The position numbers were made by a program, and so were the translations under genes. This document shows, in pieces, positions 25,903-34,136 of a stretch of 64,000 bases of DNA; the first letter of the stretch is position 1, and the number at the start of each line of letters is the position of its first letter. The notes beneath the pieces are model-generated. The model did not search any database and was not told the DNA's origin. It worked only from the letters and a program-made list of their open reading frames with translations. This DNA is from Cognataquiflexum nitidum (GTDB lineage Bacteria; Bacteroidota; Bacteroidia; Cytophagales; Cyclobacteriaceae), in the NCBI RefSeq assembly GCF_022538055.1, contig NZ_JAKZAM010000018.1, positions 1 through 64,000 of the forward strand. Reading direction: 5' to 3'.

Positions 25903-27126
25903 TTGAACCTCTCCTTTTTTATAGCCTATCGTTATTTCCGTAGCAAAAAGAAACGGAACTTTATCACGGTGCTTTCCCGTATTTCGATGATCGGGGTGGC
26001 AGTCGGAACCATGGCCTTGGTGATCGTTTTGTCGGTTTTCAACGGCTTGGAGGAACTCGTCAGGGGTTTGTATGCTTCTTTTGATGCAGAGCTGAAGATA
26101 GAATCCAAGTTGGGTAAATCATTTTTAGCCGAAACGGAATGGCTCGAATCCATCTCCAAGATTGAAGGGGTGGAGGTTTTGACAGAAGTGATCGAGGACA
26201 ATGCCTTGTTCAAATACCGGGATTACCAGCACCTTGCGCGGTTGAAGGGCGTTTCTGACAATTACATGGACCAAGGACGTTTCGAAAAGGGCTTTACCTG
26301 GGGGAATCTCAGTTTGGGAACCGAAAACCAGCCCAAAGCCATTATGGGCAGAGGAGTTGGGTTTTTCCTATCTGTTGATCTGAACAATGACATGGATTTG
26401 CTTCAGGTTTTTTACCCAAAAGCACCGAGAAGTGCCGGTTCCATTGATCCAAGTCAGTTGTACAATAAAGGGATTTTAAAGCCCGGCGCTTTTTTTAGTA
26501 TTGAAAAGGAATTTGACGACAACTACATCTTGGCTCCGATAGGATTCGTAAGTGACCTGCTCAATTACGGCCAAAAAAGAACTGCCCTAGAAGTGAAAGT
26601 GAAAGAAGGAGAAAACATTCAAAACGTCAAATCCAGATTGATTTCCTTTTTGGGAGATGCCTTTACCGTCAAAGATACCGATGAGCAACATGCCCAAATC
26701 CTCCGGACGATCAAAATTGAAAAGCTTTTTGTATTTCTGACGCTAAGTTTCATCTTGGCCGTCGCCTCCTTCAATATATTCTTCTCATTGTCGATGCTCG
26801 CCATTGAAAAGAAAAAAGACAATGCCATCTTATTTGCGATGGGTGCCAAAGAAAGCCTGATCCAAAAAATCTATCTGAAACAAGGCGCCATCATTGGGTT
26901 GAGCGGGGCCATCATCGGATTGGTTCTAGGGTTTTTGATTTGTTGGGTTCAGGACCGGTTTGGCTTGGTCACTTTGGGGATATCGTCTTCGATTGTGGAC
27001 GCATATCCTGTCAAGATGATTTGGTCGGATTTTTTCTGGACGAGTATTTCGGTCTTTGCGATCACTTTTTTTGCCTCTTTCCGCCCTGCGTTTATTGCCT
27101 CGAAGGTCACGCCTACTGATCTTTGA
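25903..27126 (+). CDS. FtsX-like ABC transporter permease (LolC/LolE type)
   Basis: This 407-residue inner-membrane protein has the MacB/LolE topology: TM1 at about 22-45 (ITVLSRISMIGVAVGTMALV), a large periplasmic domain (about 50-265) and three C-terminal helices at about 272, 320 and 375 within the FtsX domain (FFSLSMLAIEKKKDNAILFA with the coupling-helix motif). Such permeases release lipoproteins from the inner membrane or act as mechanotransmission exporters; the ATPase partner is not adjacent. The start is TTG at 25903 (MNLSFFIAYRYFRSKKKRNF), which gives the standard N terminus of the family. Confidence 0.85.
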   Translation: MNLSFFIAYRYFRSKKKRNFITVLSRISMIGVAVGTMALVIVLSVFNGLEELVRGLYASFDAELKIESKLGKSFLAETEWLESISKIEGVEVLTEVIEDNALFKYRDYQHLARLKGVSDNYMDQGRFEKGFTWGNLSLGTENQPKAIMGRGVGFFLSVDLNNDMDLLQVFYPKAPRSAGSIDPSQLYNKGILKPGAFFSIEKEFDDNYILAPIGFVSDLLNYGQKRTALEVKVKEGENIQNVKSRLISFLGDAFTVKDTDEQHAQILRTIKIEKLFVFLTLSFILAVASFNIFFSLSMLAIEKKKDNAILFAMGAKESLIQKIYLKQGAIIGLSGAIIGLVLGFLICWVQDRFGLVTLGISSSIVDAYPVKMIWSDFFWTSISVFAITFFASFRPAFIASKVTPTDL

Positions 27127-27149
27127 TTTCTCAATATTTGGAGTAAAAT

Positions 27150-27700
27150 GAAAATCACCGCAGAGTAAAAAAAATCACCACAGAGCCCACAAAGGACACG
27201 GAGAAAAAGAGAGAAAAGAAACTCTGCGCCCAACTTGAGCTCTGCGGTAAATTATTATTCACGCCGATTCTCCCTTTGCGACCATTGCGAAACCTTTGCG
27301 CTCCCTGCGGTGAAAAAAATTTTCACCACAGAGCTCTCTGAGGGCTCAGAGGAAAAGGGAGAAATGAGGAATGTTTGCGGAGACACAAATATTGGCGCAG
27401 AAGGAATTTAAATGAATAATGCTTTGGAAAAAGCAAAAATCTGCTGCGATTTTCTCTGAGTTCTCAGTGATCTCTGTGGTCAATTTACCCTTCTCCGTTT
27501 GCGACCATTGCGAAACCCTCGCGCTCCTTGCGGTAAAAAAAATTTTCACCACAGAGGCTTCAGAGTCCACAGAGAAAAAAGGTGGGAGGTGGAATGTAGT
27601 AAGTACAATTTAAATTGGGAATTACGATTTACGAATGACGACATTTATTCTTTGCTCCCTCCAGCTCCGTCGACTCGGTGCACTCTGTGGTAAATAATTC
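27150..27700. repeat. Dispersed 'cacagag' intergenic repeat patch
   Basis: The 650 bp after the permease gene are made of imperfect repeats built around ACCACAGAG and CTCTGTGGT words. A block of about 110 bp is repeated directly (about 27238-27350 and 27470-27580: TTTGCGACCATTGCGAAAC, then ...CACCACAGAG). There is no credible gene. Related text recurs at 33858-33985, 42765-42952 and 51171-52235, so this is a family of intergenic elements in this genome. Confidence 0.75.
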
Positions 27701-27710
27701 CGATTGCTAT

Positions 27711-27746
27711 AAAAATAAAAAAGCTGTGAATACGTGCTCACAGCTT
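27711..27746 (-). terminator. Terminator for the tRNA-like RNA pair
   Basis: AAGCTGTGA (27721-27729) pairs with TCACAGCTT (27738-27746). On the minus strand the stem is followed by a run of T (A-run at 27711-27720 on the plus strand). It lies 34 nt beyond the 3' end of the proximal tRNA-like gene, consistent with a transcript made from that strand. Confidence 0.75.
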
Positions 27747-27779
27747 TAGTCAATTAACAATAAACCCAAAATAACCAGC

Positions 27780-27902
27780 TGTAGGAGAAGGATTCGAACC
27801 TCCACAAGGCAGTTAGGCGAAACACGAGCTCCATGTTTGCTTTATCCTGAGATCCTTACCCCCGAGAAAGGAGGGCTTGTCTGCCAGTTTCAACACCCTA
27901 CA
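27780..27902 (-). ncRNA. tRNA-like RNA with expanded variable region, copy 1
   Basis: Read on the minus strand, this 123-nt segment folds as a class II tRNA-like cloverleaf. TGTAGGG pairs with TCCTACA (7-bp acceptor); a D-arm TTG/CAA encloses AAACTGGCAGA, like tRNA-Leu; CCCTC/GGGGG encloses the 7-nt loop CTTTCTC (nominal anticodon UUC, U33 present, but U at 37); the T-arm is GGAGG-TTCGAAT-CCTTC. The variable region is about 54 nt, two to three times a normal class II arm, with AAGG/CCTT, CAG/CTG and GCAAACA/TGTTTCGC helices around a GAGCTC core. CCA is not encoded. It could be a decayed tRNA-Leu, a specialised tRNA, or a tRNA-like regulatory RNA such as a YrlA-like RNA. Confidence 0.65.
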
Positions 27903-27962
27903 ATATAAAGTTTTCAATTTTTTGATTGCCTTTTGCCCTCATTCTTATTTTGTGATCTATGC

Positions 27963-28085
27963 TGTAGGAGAAGGATTCGAACCTCCACAGGGCAGTTAGG
28001 CAAAACACGAGCTCCATGTTTGCTTTATGCTGTAATCCCTACCCCCGAGACCGGAGGGCTTGTCTGCCAATTTCAACACCCTACA
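27963..28085 (-). ncRNA. tRNA-like RNA with expanded variable region, copy 2
   Basis: This is also 123 nt and about 93% identical to copy 1, 60 bp upstream of it on the same strand. Acceptor, D-arm frame and T-arm are unchanged. The AAGG/CCTT helix of copy 1 is AGGG/CCCT here, a compensatory A:T to G:C change that supports the fold. The anticodon-like loop differs: CGGTCTC instead of CTTTCTC, so U33 is lost, and CCTCCG could pair with CGGGGG to leave only a 4-nt loop. This makes ordinary decoding unlikely for this copy. Confidence 0.65.
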
Positions 28086-28120
28086 ATGTGTAAGATGACC
28101 ATTTGTCTTTCTTGATGAAT

Positions 28121-28128
28121 CAAAGTTA
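28121..28128 (-). promoter_or_regulatory. Candidate -7 element (TAACTTTG) for the tRNA-like pair
   Basis: On the minus strand TAACTTTG fits TAnnTTTG and lies 36 bp upstream of the 5' end of copy 2. No -33 TTG is seen at the usual spacing. The spacer between the two copies has no such element, so both RNAs are probably made from one precursor. Confidence 0.4.
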
Positions 28129-28346
28129 GTAAAACATCCATTACATTAAAATTAATTCAATAAAATAGCTAAAAAAATACATTATATTTAATAAAATACC
28201 ATAAATGTTAATTATATGTAAAAACATCAATCTAGATTTATTGGGATGTTAAAAAATCGGCAATCAAAATTTGGTATGAAATTCTGGTTCCAAATGTTAA
28301 ATTGAAATTCTTTCAATCTTTTCGGATCCTTAACCACACGAATTAT

Positions 28347-30413
28347 ATGAAATATTTCCTTTTGGCAGCTTTTGTTCTTCCTTTCACTGTTCAGGTTTCG
28401 GCCCAAACAGAGAAAAAGAACCCGACTTTTGAAGAGGTAATCTCTCTCAGAAGTGTAGGTGCGGTGGTGATGTCTCCGAGCGGGGAATTGGTGGCCTTTA
28501 CCCAACAGACTTCTGACTGGAAAGACAATAGGTTTGACACAGAAATATGGATGATTAAAAATGGCAGCGAACCATTTCAGGTTACCAACAATCCCAATAA
28601 CAGCAGTTTTGCTCCGGCATTCTCACCCGATGGCAAGTGGCTGGCTTTTTTGGCTGACAAAGGAAATAAAACGCAAATCCATGCGATCCGATTAAATGGC
28701 GGAGAGTCAATCGCAATCACTGAAGACGAGGAAGGTGTGAGTGCCTTCCAATGGCACCCTGAAGGAAAAAGGATAGTTTTTGCAAAAAGGGATAAAGATG
28801 ATCCTTCAAAAAAACAGATTGAAAAAAGATATGGAGCATTTTCATTGGATGACCGAGATTATTCTCTGACGCATATCTGGGAAATCCCATTTGATCCAGA
28901 TCAGCCCAATCCATCTGAGTTGCCCTGCTATGAAACTGCCGATTCCCTCAAAACTGCAAGCGGCTGCATCACGATAGCCAAGCCAAAAAGACTGACTGAA
29001 GGGAATTTCAATGTCAATGCCTTCAAAATTTCACCCGATGGGAAAAAAATAGCCTTTACCCATCAGCCTAATCCCCTGATCAATTCAAGTTCCAAATCCG
29101 ACATATCCGTGTTGGATCTAGATAAAATGGAAACCCAGCTTTTGGTCAGTAACCCAAGTTCGGACAGATTGGAAGATTGGTCTCCGGATTCCAAACAGGT
29201 GCTATACACAAGCCATGTGGCTGATACTGTTTCTAATTTTTATTCCAATTCGAAAATTTTTGTCATTGATGTGGGATCCAAAAATAGCAGGCAGATTGCA
29301 TCAAATCTTGATGAAAATCCATCCGGATTGACTTGGAATCCCAAAGGGATTTATGGACTTTTTTGGCAAAAGACCCAGAGACATCTCTATAGGATTGAAC
29401 CCAAAGACGGTTCATTTACTGTTATAAAAGGATTCCCTGAGATTGTGACTGGGGTTTCTTTTTCCCAATCAGGAGAAAAATTAGTCGTTAATGCCCGCAA
29501 CGGAAACCAACTCAATGAAATCTGGGTAAGCAACATCCAAAAACCTGCTGCAAAAAAAGTCACCAACCTGACAAAGCAGATTGAAAATTGGAAGGTTTCC
29601 CAAAGTGAAGTGGTGGTCTGGAGAAGCAAAGACGGTGCCCTGATAGAAGGTGTTCTGCACAAACCTGTAGACTACGATCCCACCAAAAAATATCCTTTGA
29701 TGGTGGTGATTCATGGCGGACCAACGGGGATAGATACACCATCCCCTGTTCCCGGGTATGTCTATCCGATTGTCCAATGGCTGAACAAAGGCTGCCTTGT
29801 GCTCCAACCCAATTACCGTGGTTCGGCAGGATACGGAGAGGCATTTAGATCTCTCAATGTTGAAAATCTCGGAGTGGGAGATGCTTGGGATGTCCTGAGT
29901 GGGGTGGATTACCTGAGTGCTAGCAATCTGATCGATACAACAAAAATGGGTGTCATGGGATGGAGTCAGGGAGGGTATATTTCGGCATTTTTGACTACCA
30001 ATACTGACAGGTTCAAAGCAGTGAGTGTCGGTGCCGGAATTTCCAATTGGATGACCTACTATGTCAACACGGATATCCATCCATTCACCATCCAATATCT
30101 CAAAGCCAATCCTTGGGACAATGAGGAAATTTACCGCAAAACTTCCCCCATGACCAACATCAAAAAAGCAAAAACCCCTACATTGATCCAACATGGAGAA
30201 TTTGACCAAAGGGTACCGATTCCAAATGCCTATGAATTACTTCAGGGATTAAGGGATCAAAATGTGCCTGCAGAATTGGTGGTGTACAAAGGTTTTGGAC
30301 ATGGCATCACCAAACCCAAGGAAAGATTGGCAGCCACTTGGCACAACTGGCAATGGTTTGCCAAATATGTTTGGGGAGAAGAAGTCGAATTACCGACAGG
30401 AGAAAGCAAATGA
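28347..30413 (+). CDS. S9 family peptidase (prolyl oligopeptidase/acylaminoacyl-peptidase type)
   Basis: This exported 688-residue serine peptidase has a signal peptide (residues 1-21, ending VSA-QTE), a WD40-like beta-propeller at about 30-410 (repeated FSPDGKWLAF, SPDGKKIAFT, WSPDSKQVLYT blades) and an alpha/beta-hydrolase catalytic domain at about 430-680. The nucleophile is S540 in MGWSQGGYISAF; the acid is in HGEFDQRVPIPNA and the histidine in GFGHGITKPKE. It probably trims peptides in the periplasm. I chose the ATG at 28347 because it opens directly on the signal peptide; the TTG at 28302 adds 15 residues that spoil it. Confidence 0.92.
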   Translation: MKYFLLAAFVLPFTVQVSAQTEKKNPTFEEVISLRSVGAVVMSPSGELVAFTQQTSDWKDNRFDTEIWMIKNGSEPFQVTNNPNNSSFAPAFSPDGKWLAFLADKGNKTQIHAIRLNGGESIAITEDEEGVSAFQWHPEGKRIVFAKRDKDDPSKKQIEKRYGAFSLDDRDYSLTHIWEIPFDPDQPNPSELPCYETADSLKTASGCITIAKPKRLTEGNFNVNAFKISPDGKKIAFTHQPNPLINSSSKSDISVLDLDKMETQLLVSNPSSDRLEDWSPDSKQVLYTSHVADTVSNFYSNSKIFVIDVGSKNSRQIASNLDENPSGLTWNPKGIYGLFWQKTQRHLYRIEPKDGSFTVIKGFPEIVTGVSFSQSGEKLVVNARNGNQLNEIWVSNIQKPAAKKVTNLTKQIENWKVSQSEVVVWRSKDGALIEGVLHKPVDYDPTKKYPLMVVIHGGPTGIDTPSPVPGYVYPIVQWLNKGCLVLQPNYRGSAGYGEAFRSLNVENLGVGDAWDVLSGVDYLSASNLIDTTKMGVMGWSQGGYISAFLTTNTDRFKAVSVGAGISNWMTYYVNTDIHPFTIQYLKANPWDNEEIYRKTSPMTNIKKAKTPTLIQHGEFDQRVPIPNAYELLQGLRDQNVPAELVVYKGFGHGITKPKERLAATWHNWQWFAKYVWGEEVELPTGESK

Positions 30414-30489
30414 CCTTAGACAAAAAACCAATCCATCAATTTCTTTTGAATCCGATAATTAGCTTAACAATCTCAAATAAACCGATGAT

Positions 30490-31482
30490 ATGAATCATAT
30501 TTTGAAAAGAAGTGGCTTCCTGGTAATGTTCGTTTCCGCCGTATTGGTGACAATTGCCTCATGGAAGTCATTCGAGCAAGAAGCTTTTACTCCCTATTCC
30601 CAAAAGATTCCTGATTCGGGTCAAAGTTTCGGAATGGTCCCGATCCAAGGAGGCAAATTCATGATGGGAAGCGAAGGAACCTTGCCGGATGAAAGTCCGG
30701 TCCATGAGGTAGAGATTTCTCCCTTTTGGATGGGAACGCATGAGATTACCTGGGACATATTCGAACTCTTTTTGGATAAAAATTATGAGATCGCCATTGC
30801 AGAAAAAGAACTTCCTGCACAGGTAGACGGTCTCAGCCGGCCAAGCATTCCATACTTGGATATGACGGCAGGCATGGGCAAAGAAGGCAAACCGGCCATC
30901 GGCATGACCAATTATGGTGCGATTCAGTTCTGTAAGTGGCTGTATCTCAAAACAGGGATTTTCTATAGATTGCCTACTGAGGCTGAATGGGAATATGCCG
31001 CAAGGGCAGGTTCAAAGAGCATGTATTTTTTTGGAGAGGATGAAAAACTCCTGGATCAATACGCTTGGTACGCTGCCAACAGTGGAAACATAACCCACAA
31101 TATTGGGCAAAAAAAGCCAAATCCATGGGGATTGTATGATATTCTCGGCAATGTAATGGAATGGACATCAGATCAATATGCAGCGGATACCTACCAGAGC
31201 AGGAAGGATAAGCAAGTGAAAGATCCTACCATTGAAATCAAAAAACTATATCCCGGAGCGATTCGCGGCGGGCATTATAACAGTCCTCCTGCAGACCTGC
31301 GCACAGCCAAAAGAACGGCATCAAAGGCAGAATGGAAGAGGATAGATCCCCAGATTCCCAAAAGCCAATGGTGGTTTCCTGAAGCTCCGTTCCTTGGTTT
31401 GAGGGTGGTTAGACCACTCAACCCGCCAAGTCAAGCAGAGATCATGGCATATTATGACAGGGCTCCGATTACAGATTATTAA
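30490..31482 (+). CDS. FGE-sulfatase-fold (SUMF1-like) exported protein
   Basis: This 330-residue protein has an N-terminal signal or anchor helix (about 8-25) and a formylglycine-generating-enzyme-type fold (about 45-315): MVPIQGGKFMMGSEG, SPFWMGTHEITWDIFELF, FYRLPTEAEWEYAARAG, NPWGLYDILGNVMEWTSDQY and FLGLRVVRP. It has a single cysteine (in QFCKWLYL), so the paired catalytic cysteines of true FGE are absent and it is unlikely to activate sulfatases. Homologues with this fold serve as gliding proteins (GldJ/GldK-like) or ergothioneine-type oxidases, but neither is indicated here. It lies between an S9 peptidase and the Gfo/Idh/MocA pair. Confidence 0.8.
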   Translation: MNHILKRSGFLVMFVSAVLVTIASWKSFEQEAFTPYSQKIPDSGQSFGMVPIQGGKFMMGSEGTLPDESPVHEVEISPFWMGTHEITWDIFELFLDKNYEIAIAEKELPAQVDGLSRPSIPYLDMTAGMGKEGKPAIGMTNYGAIQFCKWLYLKTGIFYRLPTEAEWEYAARAGSKSMYFFGEDEKLLDQYAWYAANSGNITHNIGQKKPNPWGLYDILGNVMEWTSDQYAADTYQSRKDKQVKDPTIEIKKLYPGAIRGGHYNSPPADLRTAKRTASKAEWKRIDPQIPKSQWWFPEAPFLGLRVVRPLNPPSQAEIMAYYDRAPITDY

Positions 31483-31620
31483 TCAGTCCACAGTCGCCAG
31501 ACCATACCTGTCCGCTGTGGCGGAGCAGCTTAAATCGATTTTCCAACCGAGTTTTACATGGTTAGTGGCAAGAAGGCTTTTGAAAATGAATAAAAAAAAG
31601 AACCATAAAACAATACACTC

Positions 31621-32934
31621 ATGAATAACCAAAATCAACGCAGGGACTTTATCAAAACTTCCGCAATCCTTGCCGGAGGAATGATACTTCAGCCTTTTGG
31701 CATGCCGGGGGCTTATGCTTCAGGAACGGATCAAATCAAACTTGCCGTCATCGGCTGTGGAGGCAGGGGAACGGGGGCCGTTTTTCAGGCCTTTGACACA
31801 GGACACAATATCAAACTCGTCGCGATGGCAGATGCTTTCAGAGACAGAATTGATAAAAGCTATACTCCGATTTTCGAAAAATATGGAAAAGACAAAGTCG
31901 ATGTTCCTGAAGACAGGAAGTTTGTAGGCTTCGAAGGTTACAAAGAAGCGATCAAATTGGCCGATGTAGTGATATTGGCTTCACCTCCGGGATTCAGACC
32001 GGACCATTTTGAGGAAGCAGTAAGGCAAGGAAAGCAGGTTTTTATGGAGAAGCCGGTAGCCGTCGATGCAGTCGGTATCCGCAAAGTGCTTGCAGCAGCC
32101 GAAGAAGCCAAAAAGAAAAAACTCAATGTCGTGGTAGGTCTTCAAAGACATTATCAGGACAATTACAGAGAAACCATCAAGCGTCTTCATGACGGCGCCA
32201 TCGGTGACATAGTCGGTGGGCAGGTTTTTTGGAATGACGGAGGTGTATGGGTCAATCCACGCCAAGCGGGTCAAACCGAGATGGAATACCAGATGAGGAA
32301 TTGGTACTACTTCAATTGGCTGTGCGGTGACCATATCAACGAGCAGCACGTCCATAATATCGATGTGGCCAATTGGGTAAAAAACAGCTACCCTGTGTCG
32401 GCTTACGGTACAGGAGGCCGTCAGGTCCGGACAGGTAAGGAGCATGGCGAAATCTTTGACCACCACAGCATCACCTTCACTTATGCTGACGGAACGGTTA
32501 TCTTCAGCGAATGCCGCCACTTTCCTGGAGCAGCCAATAGGGTTGATGAATCCTTCCAAGGCACAAAAGGCAAAGTCTTTTTAAGTGCCGGAAACCATGG
32601 GAATATTTCAGATTATAAAGGAAACGCGATTTATTCACACAATAGAGAGAATAATCCAAATCCATATCAAGTGGAGCATGATGAACTTTTCGCTGCCATT
32701 GTGAAGGGAGAATACAAATTTGCCGACGCAGAAAATGCCGCAAAAAGTACGATGACGGCTATTCTTGGCAGAAATTCAACCTATTCTGGTAAAGTTGTCA
32801 CGTGGGATGAGGCCCTTAATTCTGATGTCAATCTGATGCCAAATACTTTGGCTTGGGATGCGATGCCGAAAGTCCTGCCAAATGCGGACGGCTATTACCC
32901 TTTTGCGATTCCGGGCAAAACAAAAGTAATCTGA
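31621..32934 (+). CDS. Gfo/Idh/MocA family oxidoreductase with Tat signal
   Basis: This 437-residue NAD(P)-dependent sugar or polyol oxidoreductase has a twin-arginine signal (QRRDFIKTSAILAGGMIL). The Rossmann domain shows KLAVIGCGGRGTGAVFQAF (about 40-58) and the family signature VFMEKPVAVDA (about 140-150); the C-terminal alpha/beta domain carries substrate-site histidines and aromatics (GDHINEQHVHNIDVANWV). Export by Tat means the cofactor is carried folded to the periplasm, as in many planctomycete and Bacteroidota members. The TIM-barrel gene starts 1 bp after the stop, so they form one unit that probably modifies a sugar in the periplasm. Confidence 0.9.
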   Translation: MNNQNQRRDFIKTSAILAGGMILQPFGMPGAYASGTDQIKLAVIGCGGRGTGAVFQAFDTGHNIKLVAMADAFRDRIDKSYTPIFEKYGKDKVDVPEDRKFVGFEGYKEAIKLADVVILASPPGFRPDHFEEAVRQGKQVFMEKPVAVDAVGIRKVLAAAEEAKKKKLNVVVGLQRHYQDNYRETIKRLHDGAIGDIVGGQVFWNDGGVWVNPRQAGQTEMEYQMRNWYYFNWLCGDHINEQHVHNIDVANWVKNSYPVSAYGTGGRQVRTGKEHGEIFDHHSITFTYADGTVIFSECRHFPGAANRVDESFQGTKGKVFLSAGNHGNISDYKGNAIYSHNRENNPNPYQVEHDELFAAIVKGEYKFADAENAAKSTMTAILGRNSTYSGKVVTWDEALNSDVNLMPNTLAWDAMPKVLPNADGYYPFAIPGKTKVI

Positions 32935-32935
32935 T

Positions 32936-33853
32936 ATGAAAAGGAGAAATTTTGTTAGAAATATCAGTTTGGGATCTGCAGTAGCTGCTCTCGCCGGTGG
33001 CACAAGTCTTTCTTCCTTTGCAAAAAGCAATGCAGCCGGAAAGCCATTTAATCTAGATTATGCTCCCCACTTCGGGATGTTCAAAGCCCACGCCGGAGAC
33101 GGACTAGTATCCCAATTGGAATTCATGGCCGATCAGGGATTCCGGTCTTTGGAGGACAATGGACTGCTTGGACGTCCTGTTGAAGACCAAAATCTCATTG
33201 GCAAAACCCTCGAAAGGCTCAACATGCGCATGGGGGTTTTTGTGGTAGACGGGGGTGACAACTGGAAGATTTCCCTCGCTTCGGGCAAGCAAGAGTTCAT
33301 AGACAACTTTGTCGCTACCTGCAAAAAATCCGTGGAGGCCTCCAAGCGTGTCAATGCCAAATGGGCGACGGTTGTTCCGGGCTTTTTTGAAAGAAAACTG
33401 CCCATGGGAATCCAAACCTCTCATGTCATCGAAGCACTGAAGCGCGGCGCTGAGGTCATGGAACCAAGTGGATTGGTGATGGTTTTGGAGCCATTAAGTG
33501 ATACCCCGGAGCTATTTCTGAGGTTTTCTGATCAAACCCACGCCATCTGCAAGGCGGTCGACAGTCCTTCCTGCAAAATCCTCTATGATGCCTATCACAT
33601 GCAGCGCAACGAAGGCAACCTGATCGCGATGATGGATGCCTGTTGGGATGAGATAGCCTATATTCAGATCGGGGACAATCCGGGACGAAAAGAACCGGGA
33701 ACAGGTGAAATCAATTACCTGAATGTCTTCAAGCACATCGATGCCAAAGGATTCAAAGGCGTCTGCGGAATGGAACACGGCAATGCCATTCCCGGAAAAG
33801 AAGGTGAACTGGCCCTGATTGCAGCTTACAGAAAAGCGGATATGTTTAAGTAA
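32936..33853 (+). CDS. Hydroxypyruvate isomerase/xylose isomerase-like TIM barrel protein, Tat-type signal
   Basis: This 305-residue protein starts with a Tat-like signal (MKRRNFVRNISLGSAVAALA). The TIM barrel has family motifs with metal ligands: VVPGFFERKLPMG, LVMVLEPLSDTPELFL (glutamate), ILYDAYHMQRNEGN (aspartate and histidine), IAYIQIGDNPGRKEPGTGEI and VCGMEHGNAIPG (glutamate). The likely role is isomerisation or epimerisation of a keto-sugar, coupled to the upstream oxidoreductase. The last 14 codons (ALIAAYRKADMFK-stop) are duplicated in diverged form 137 bp downstream, at 33990-34031. Confidence 0.85.
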   Translation: MKRRNFVRNISLGSAVAALAGGTSLSSFAKSNAAGKPFNLDYAPHFGMFKAHAGDGLVSQLEFMADQGFRSLEDNGLLGRPVEDQNLIGKTLERLNMRMGVFVVDGGDNWKISLASGKQEFIDNFVATCKKSVEASKRVNAKWATVVPGFFERKLPMGIQTSHVIEALKRGAEVMEPSGLVMVLEPLSDTPELFLRFSDQTHAICKAVDSPSCKILYDAYHMQRNEGNLIAMMDACWDEIAYIQIGDNPGRKEPGTGEINYLNVFKHIDAKGFKGVCGMEHGNAIPGKEGELALIAAYRKADMFK

Positions 33854-33857
33854 AAAA

Positions 33858-33985
33858 TCACCGCAGCGCATACTGAGAGCACGGAGAGAAAGGAAAAAAT
33901 AGCCAAGGCACGGAGATAAAAAGAAAAATGAAGCCCGCAAAGACGCCATTGGCGCAAAGAAGATAGTCACAAAAGAGGAGTGAGA
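33858..33985. repeat. 'cacagag'-type intergenic insert
   Basis: This stretch starts right after the TIM-barrel stop codon and ends at the displaced copy of that gene's tail. It has the same low-complexity word style (CACCGCAGCGCATACTGAG, GGCACGGAGATAAAAAG) as the patch at 27150-27700. It holds no gene. Confidence 0.65.
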
Positions 33986-33989
33986 AACA

Positions 33990-34031
33990 GCATTGATTCC
34001 AGCGTATAGAAAAGCGGATATGTTTAAGTAG
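33990..34031 (+). pseudogene. Displaced 3' end of the TIM-barrel gene
   Basis: GCA TTG ATT CCA GCG TAT and on encodes ALIPAYRKADMFK followed by TAG. The authentic gene end (33812-33853) encodes ALIAAYRKADMFK followed by TAA. Across the 14 codons six positions differ; all but one (Ala to Pro) are synonymous or in the stop codon. Weak similarity continues a few codons upstream. A strong terminator follows the displaced tail, but none follows the authentic stop. Confidence 0.85.
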
Positions 34032-34052
34032 AATGTACTGTCAAAAAAAGTG

Positions 34053-34085
34053 AAGAGGTGGGGTTTTTGACCTCACCTTTTTTTT
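34053..34085 (+). terminator. Terminator after the displaced tail
   Basis: AAGAGGTGGGGT (34053-34064) pairs with ACCTCACCTTTT (34070-34081), a 12-bp stem with G:T pairs and a 5-nt loop, followed by T-rich sequence. It looks like the original terminator of the Gfo/Idh-TIM-barrel unit, now 200 bp beyond the gene. Confidence 0.75.
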
Positions 34086-34136
34086 CTAAAATAAACCCAG
34101 GTGATGTTTATTATTGTCACCCAAAAGAAACAATAG

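Noticed and set aside
27780..28085. Ordinary tRNA-Leu or tRNA-Glu genes
   Set aside because: They are 123 nt long with a 54-nt variable region, U at position 37, and copy 2 lacks U33; annotated as tRNA-like instead.
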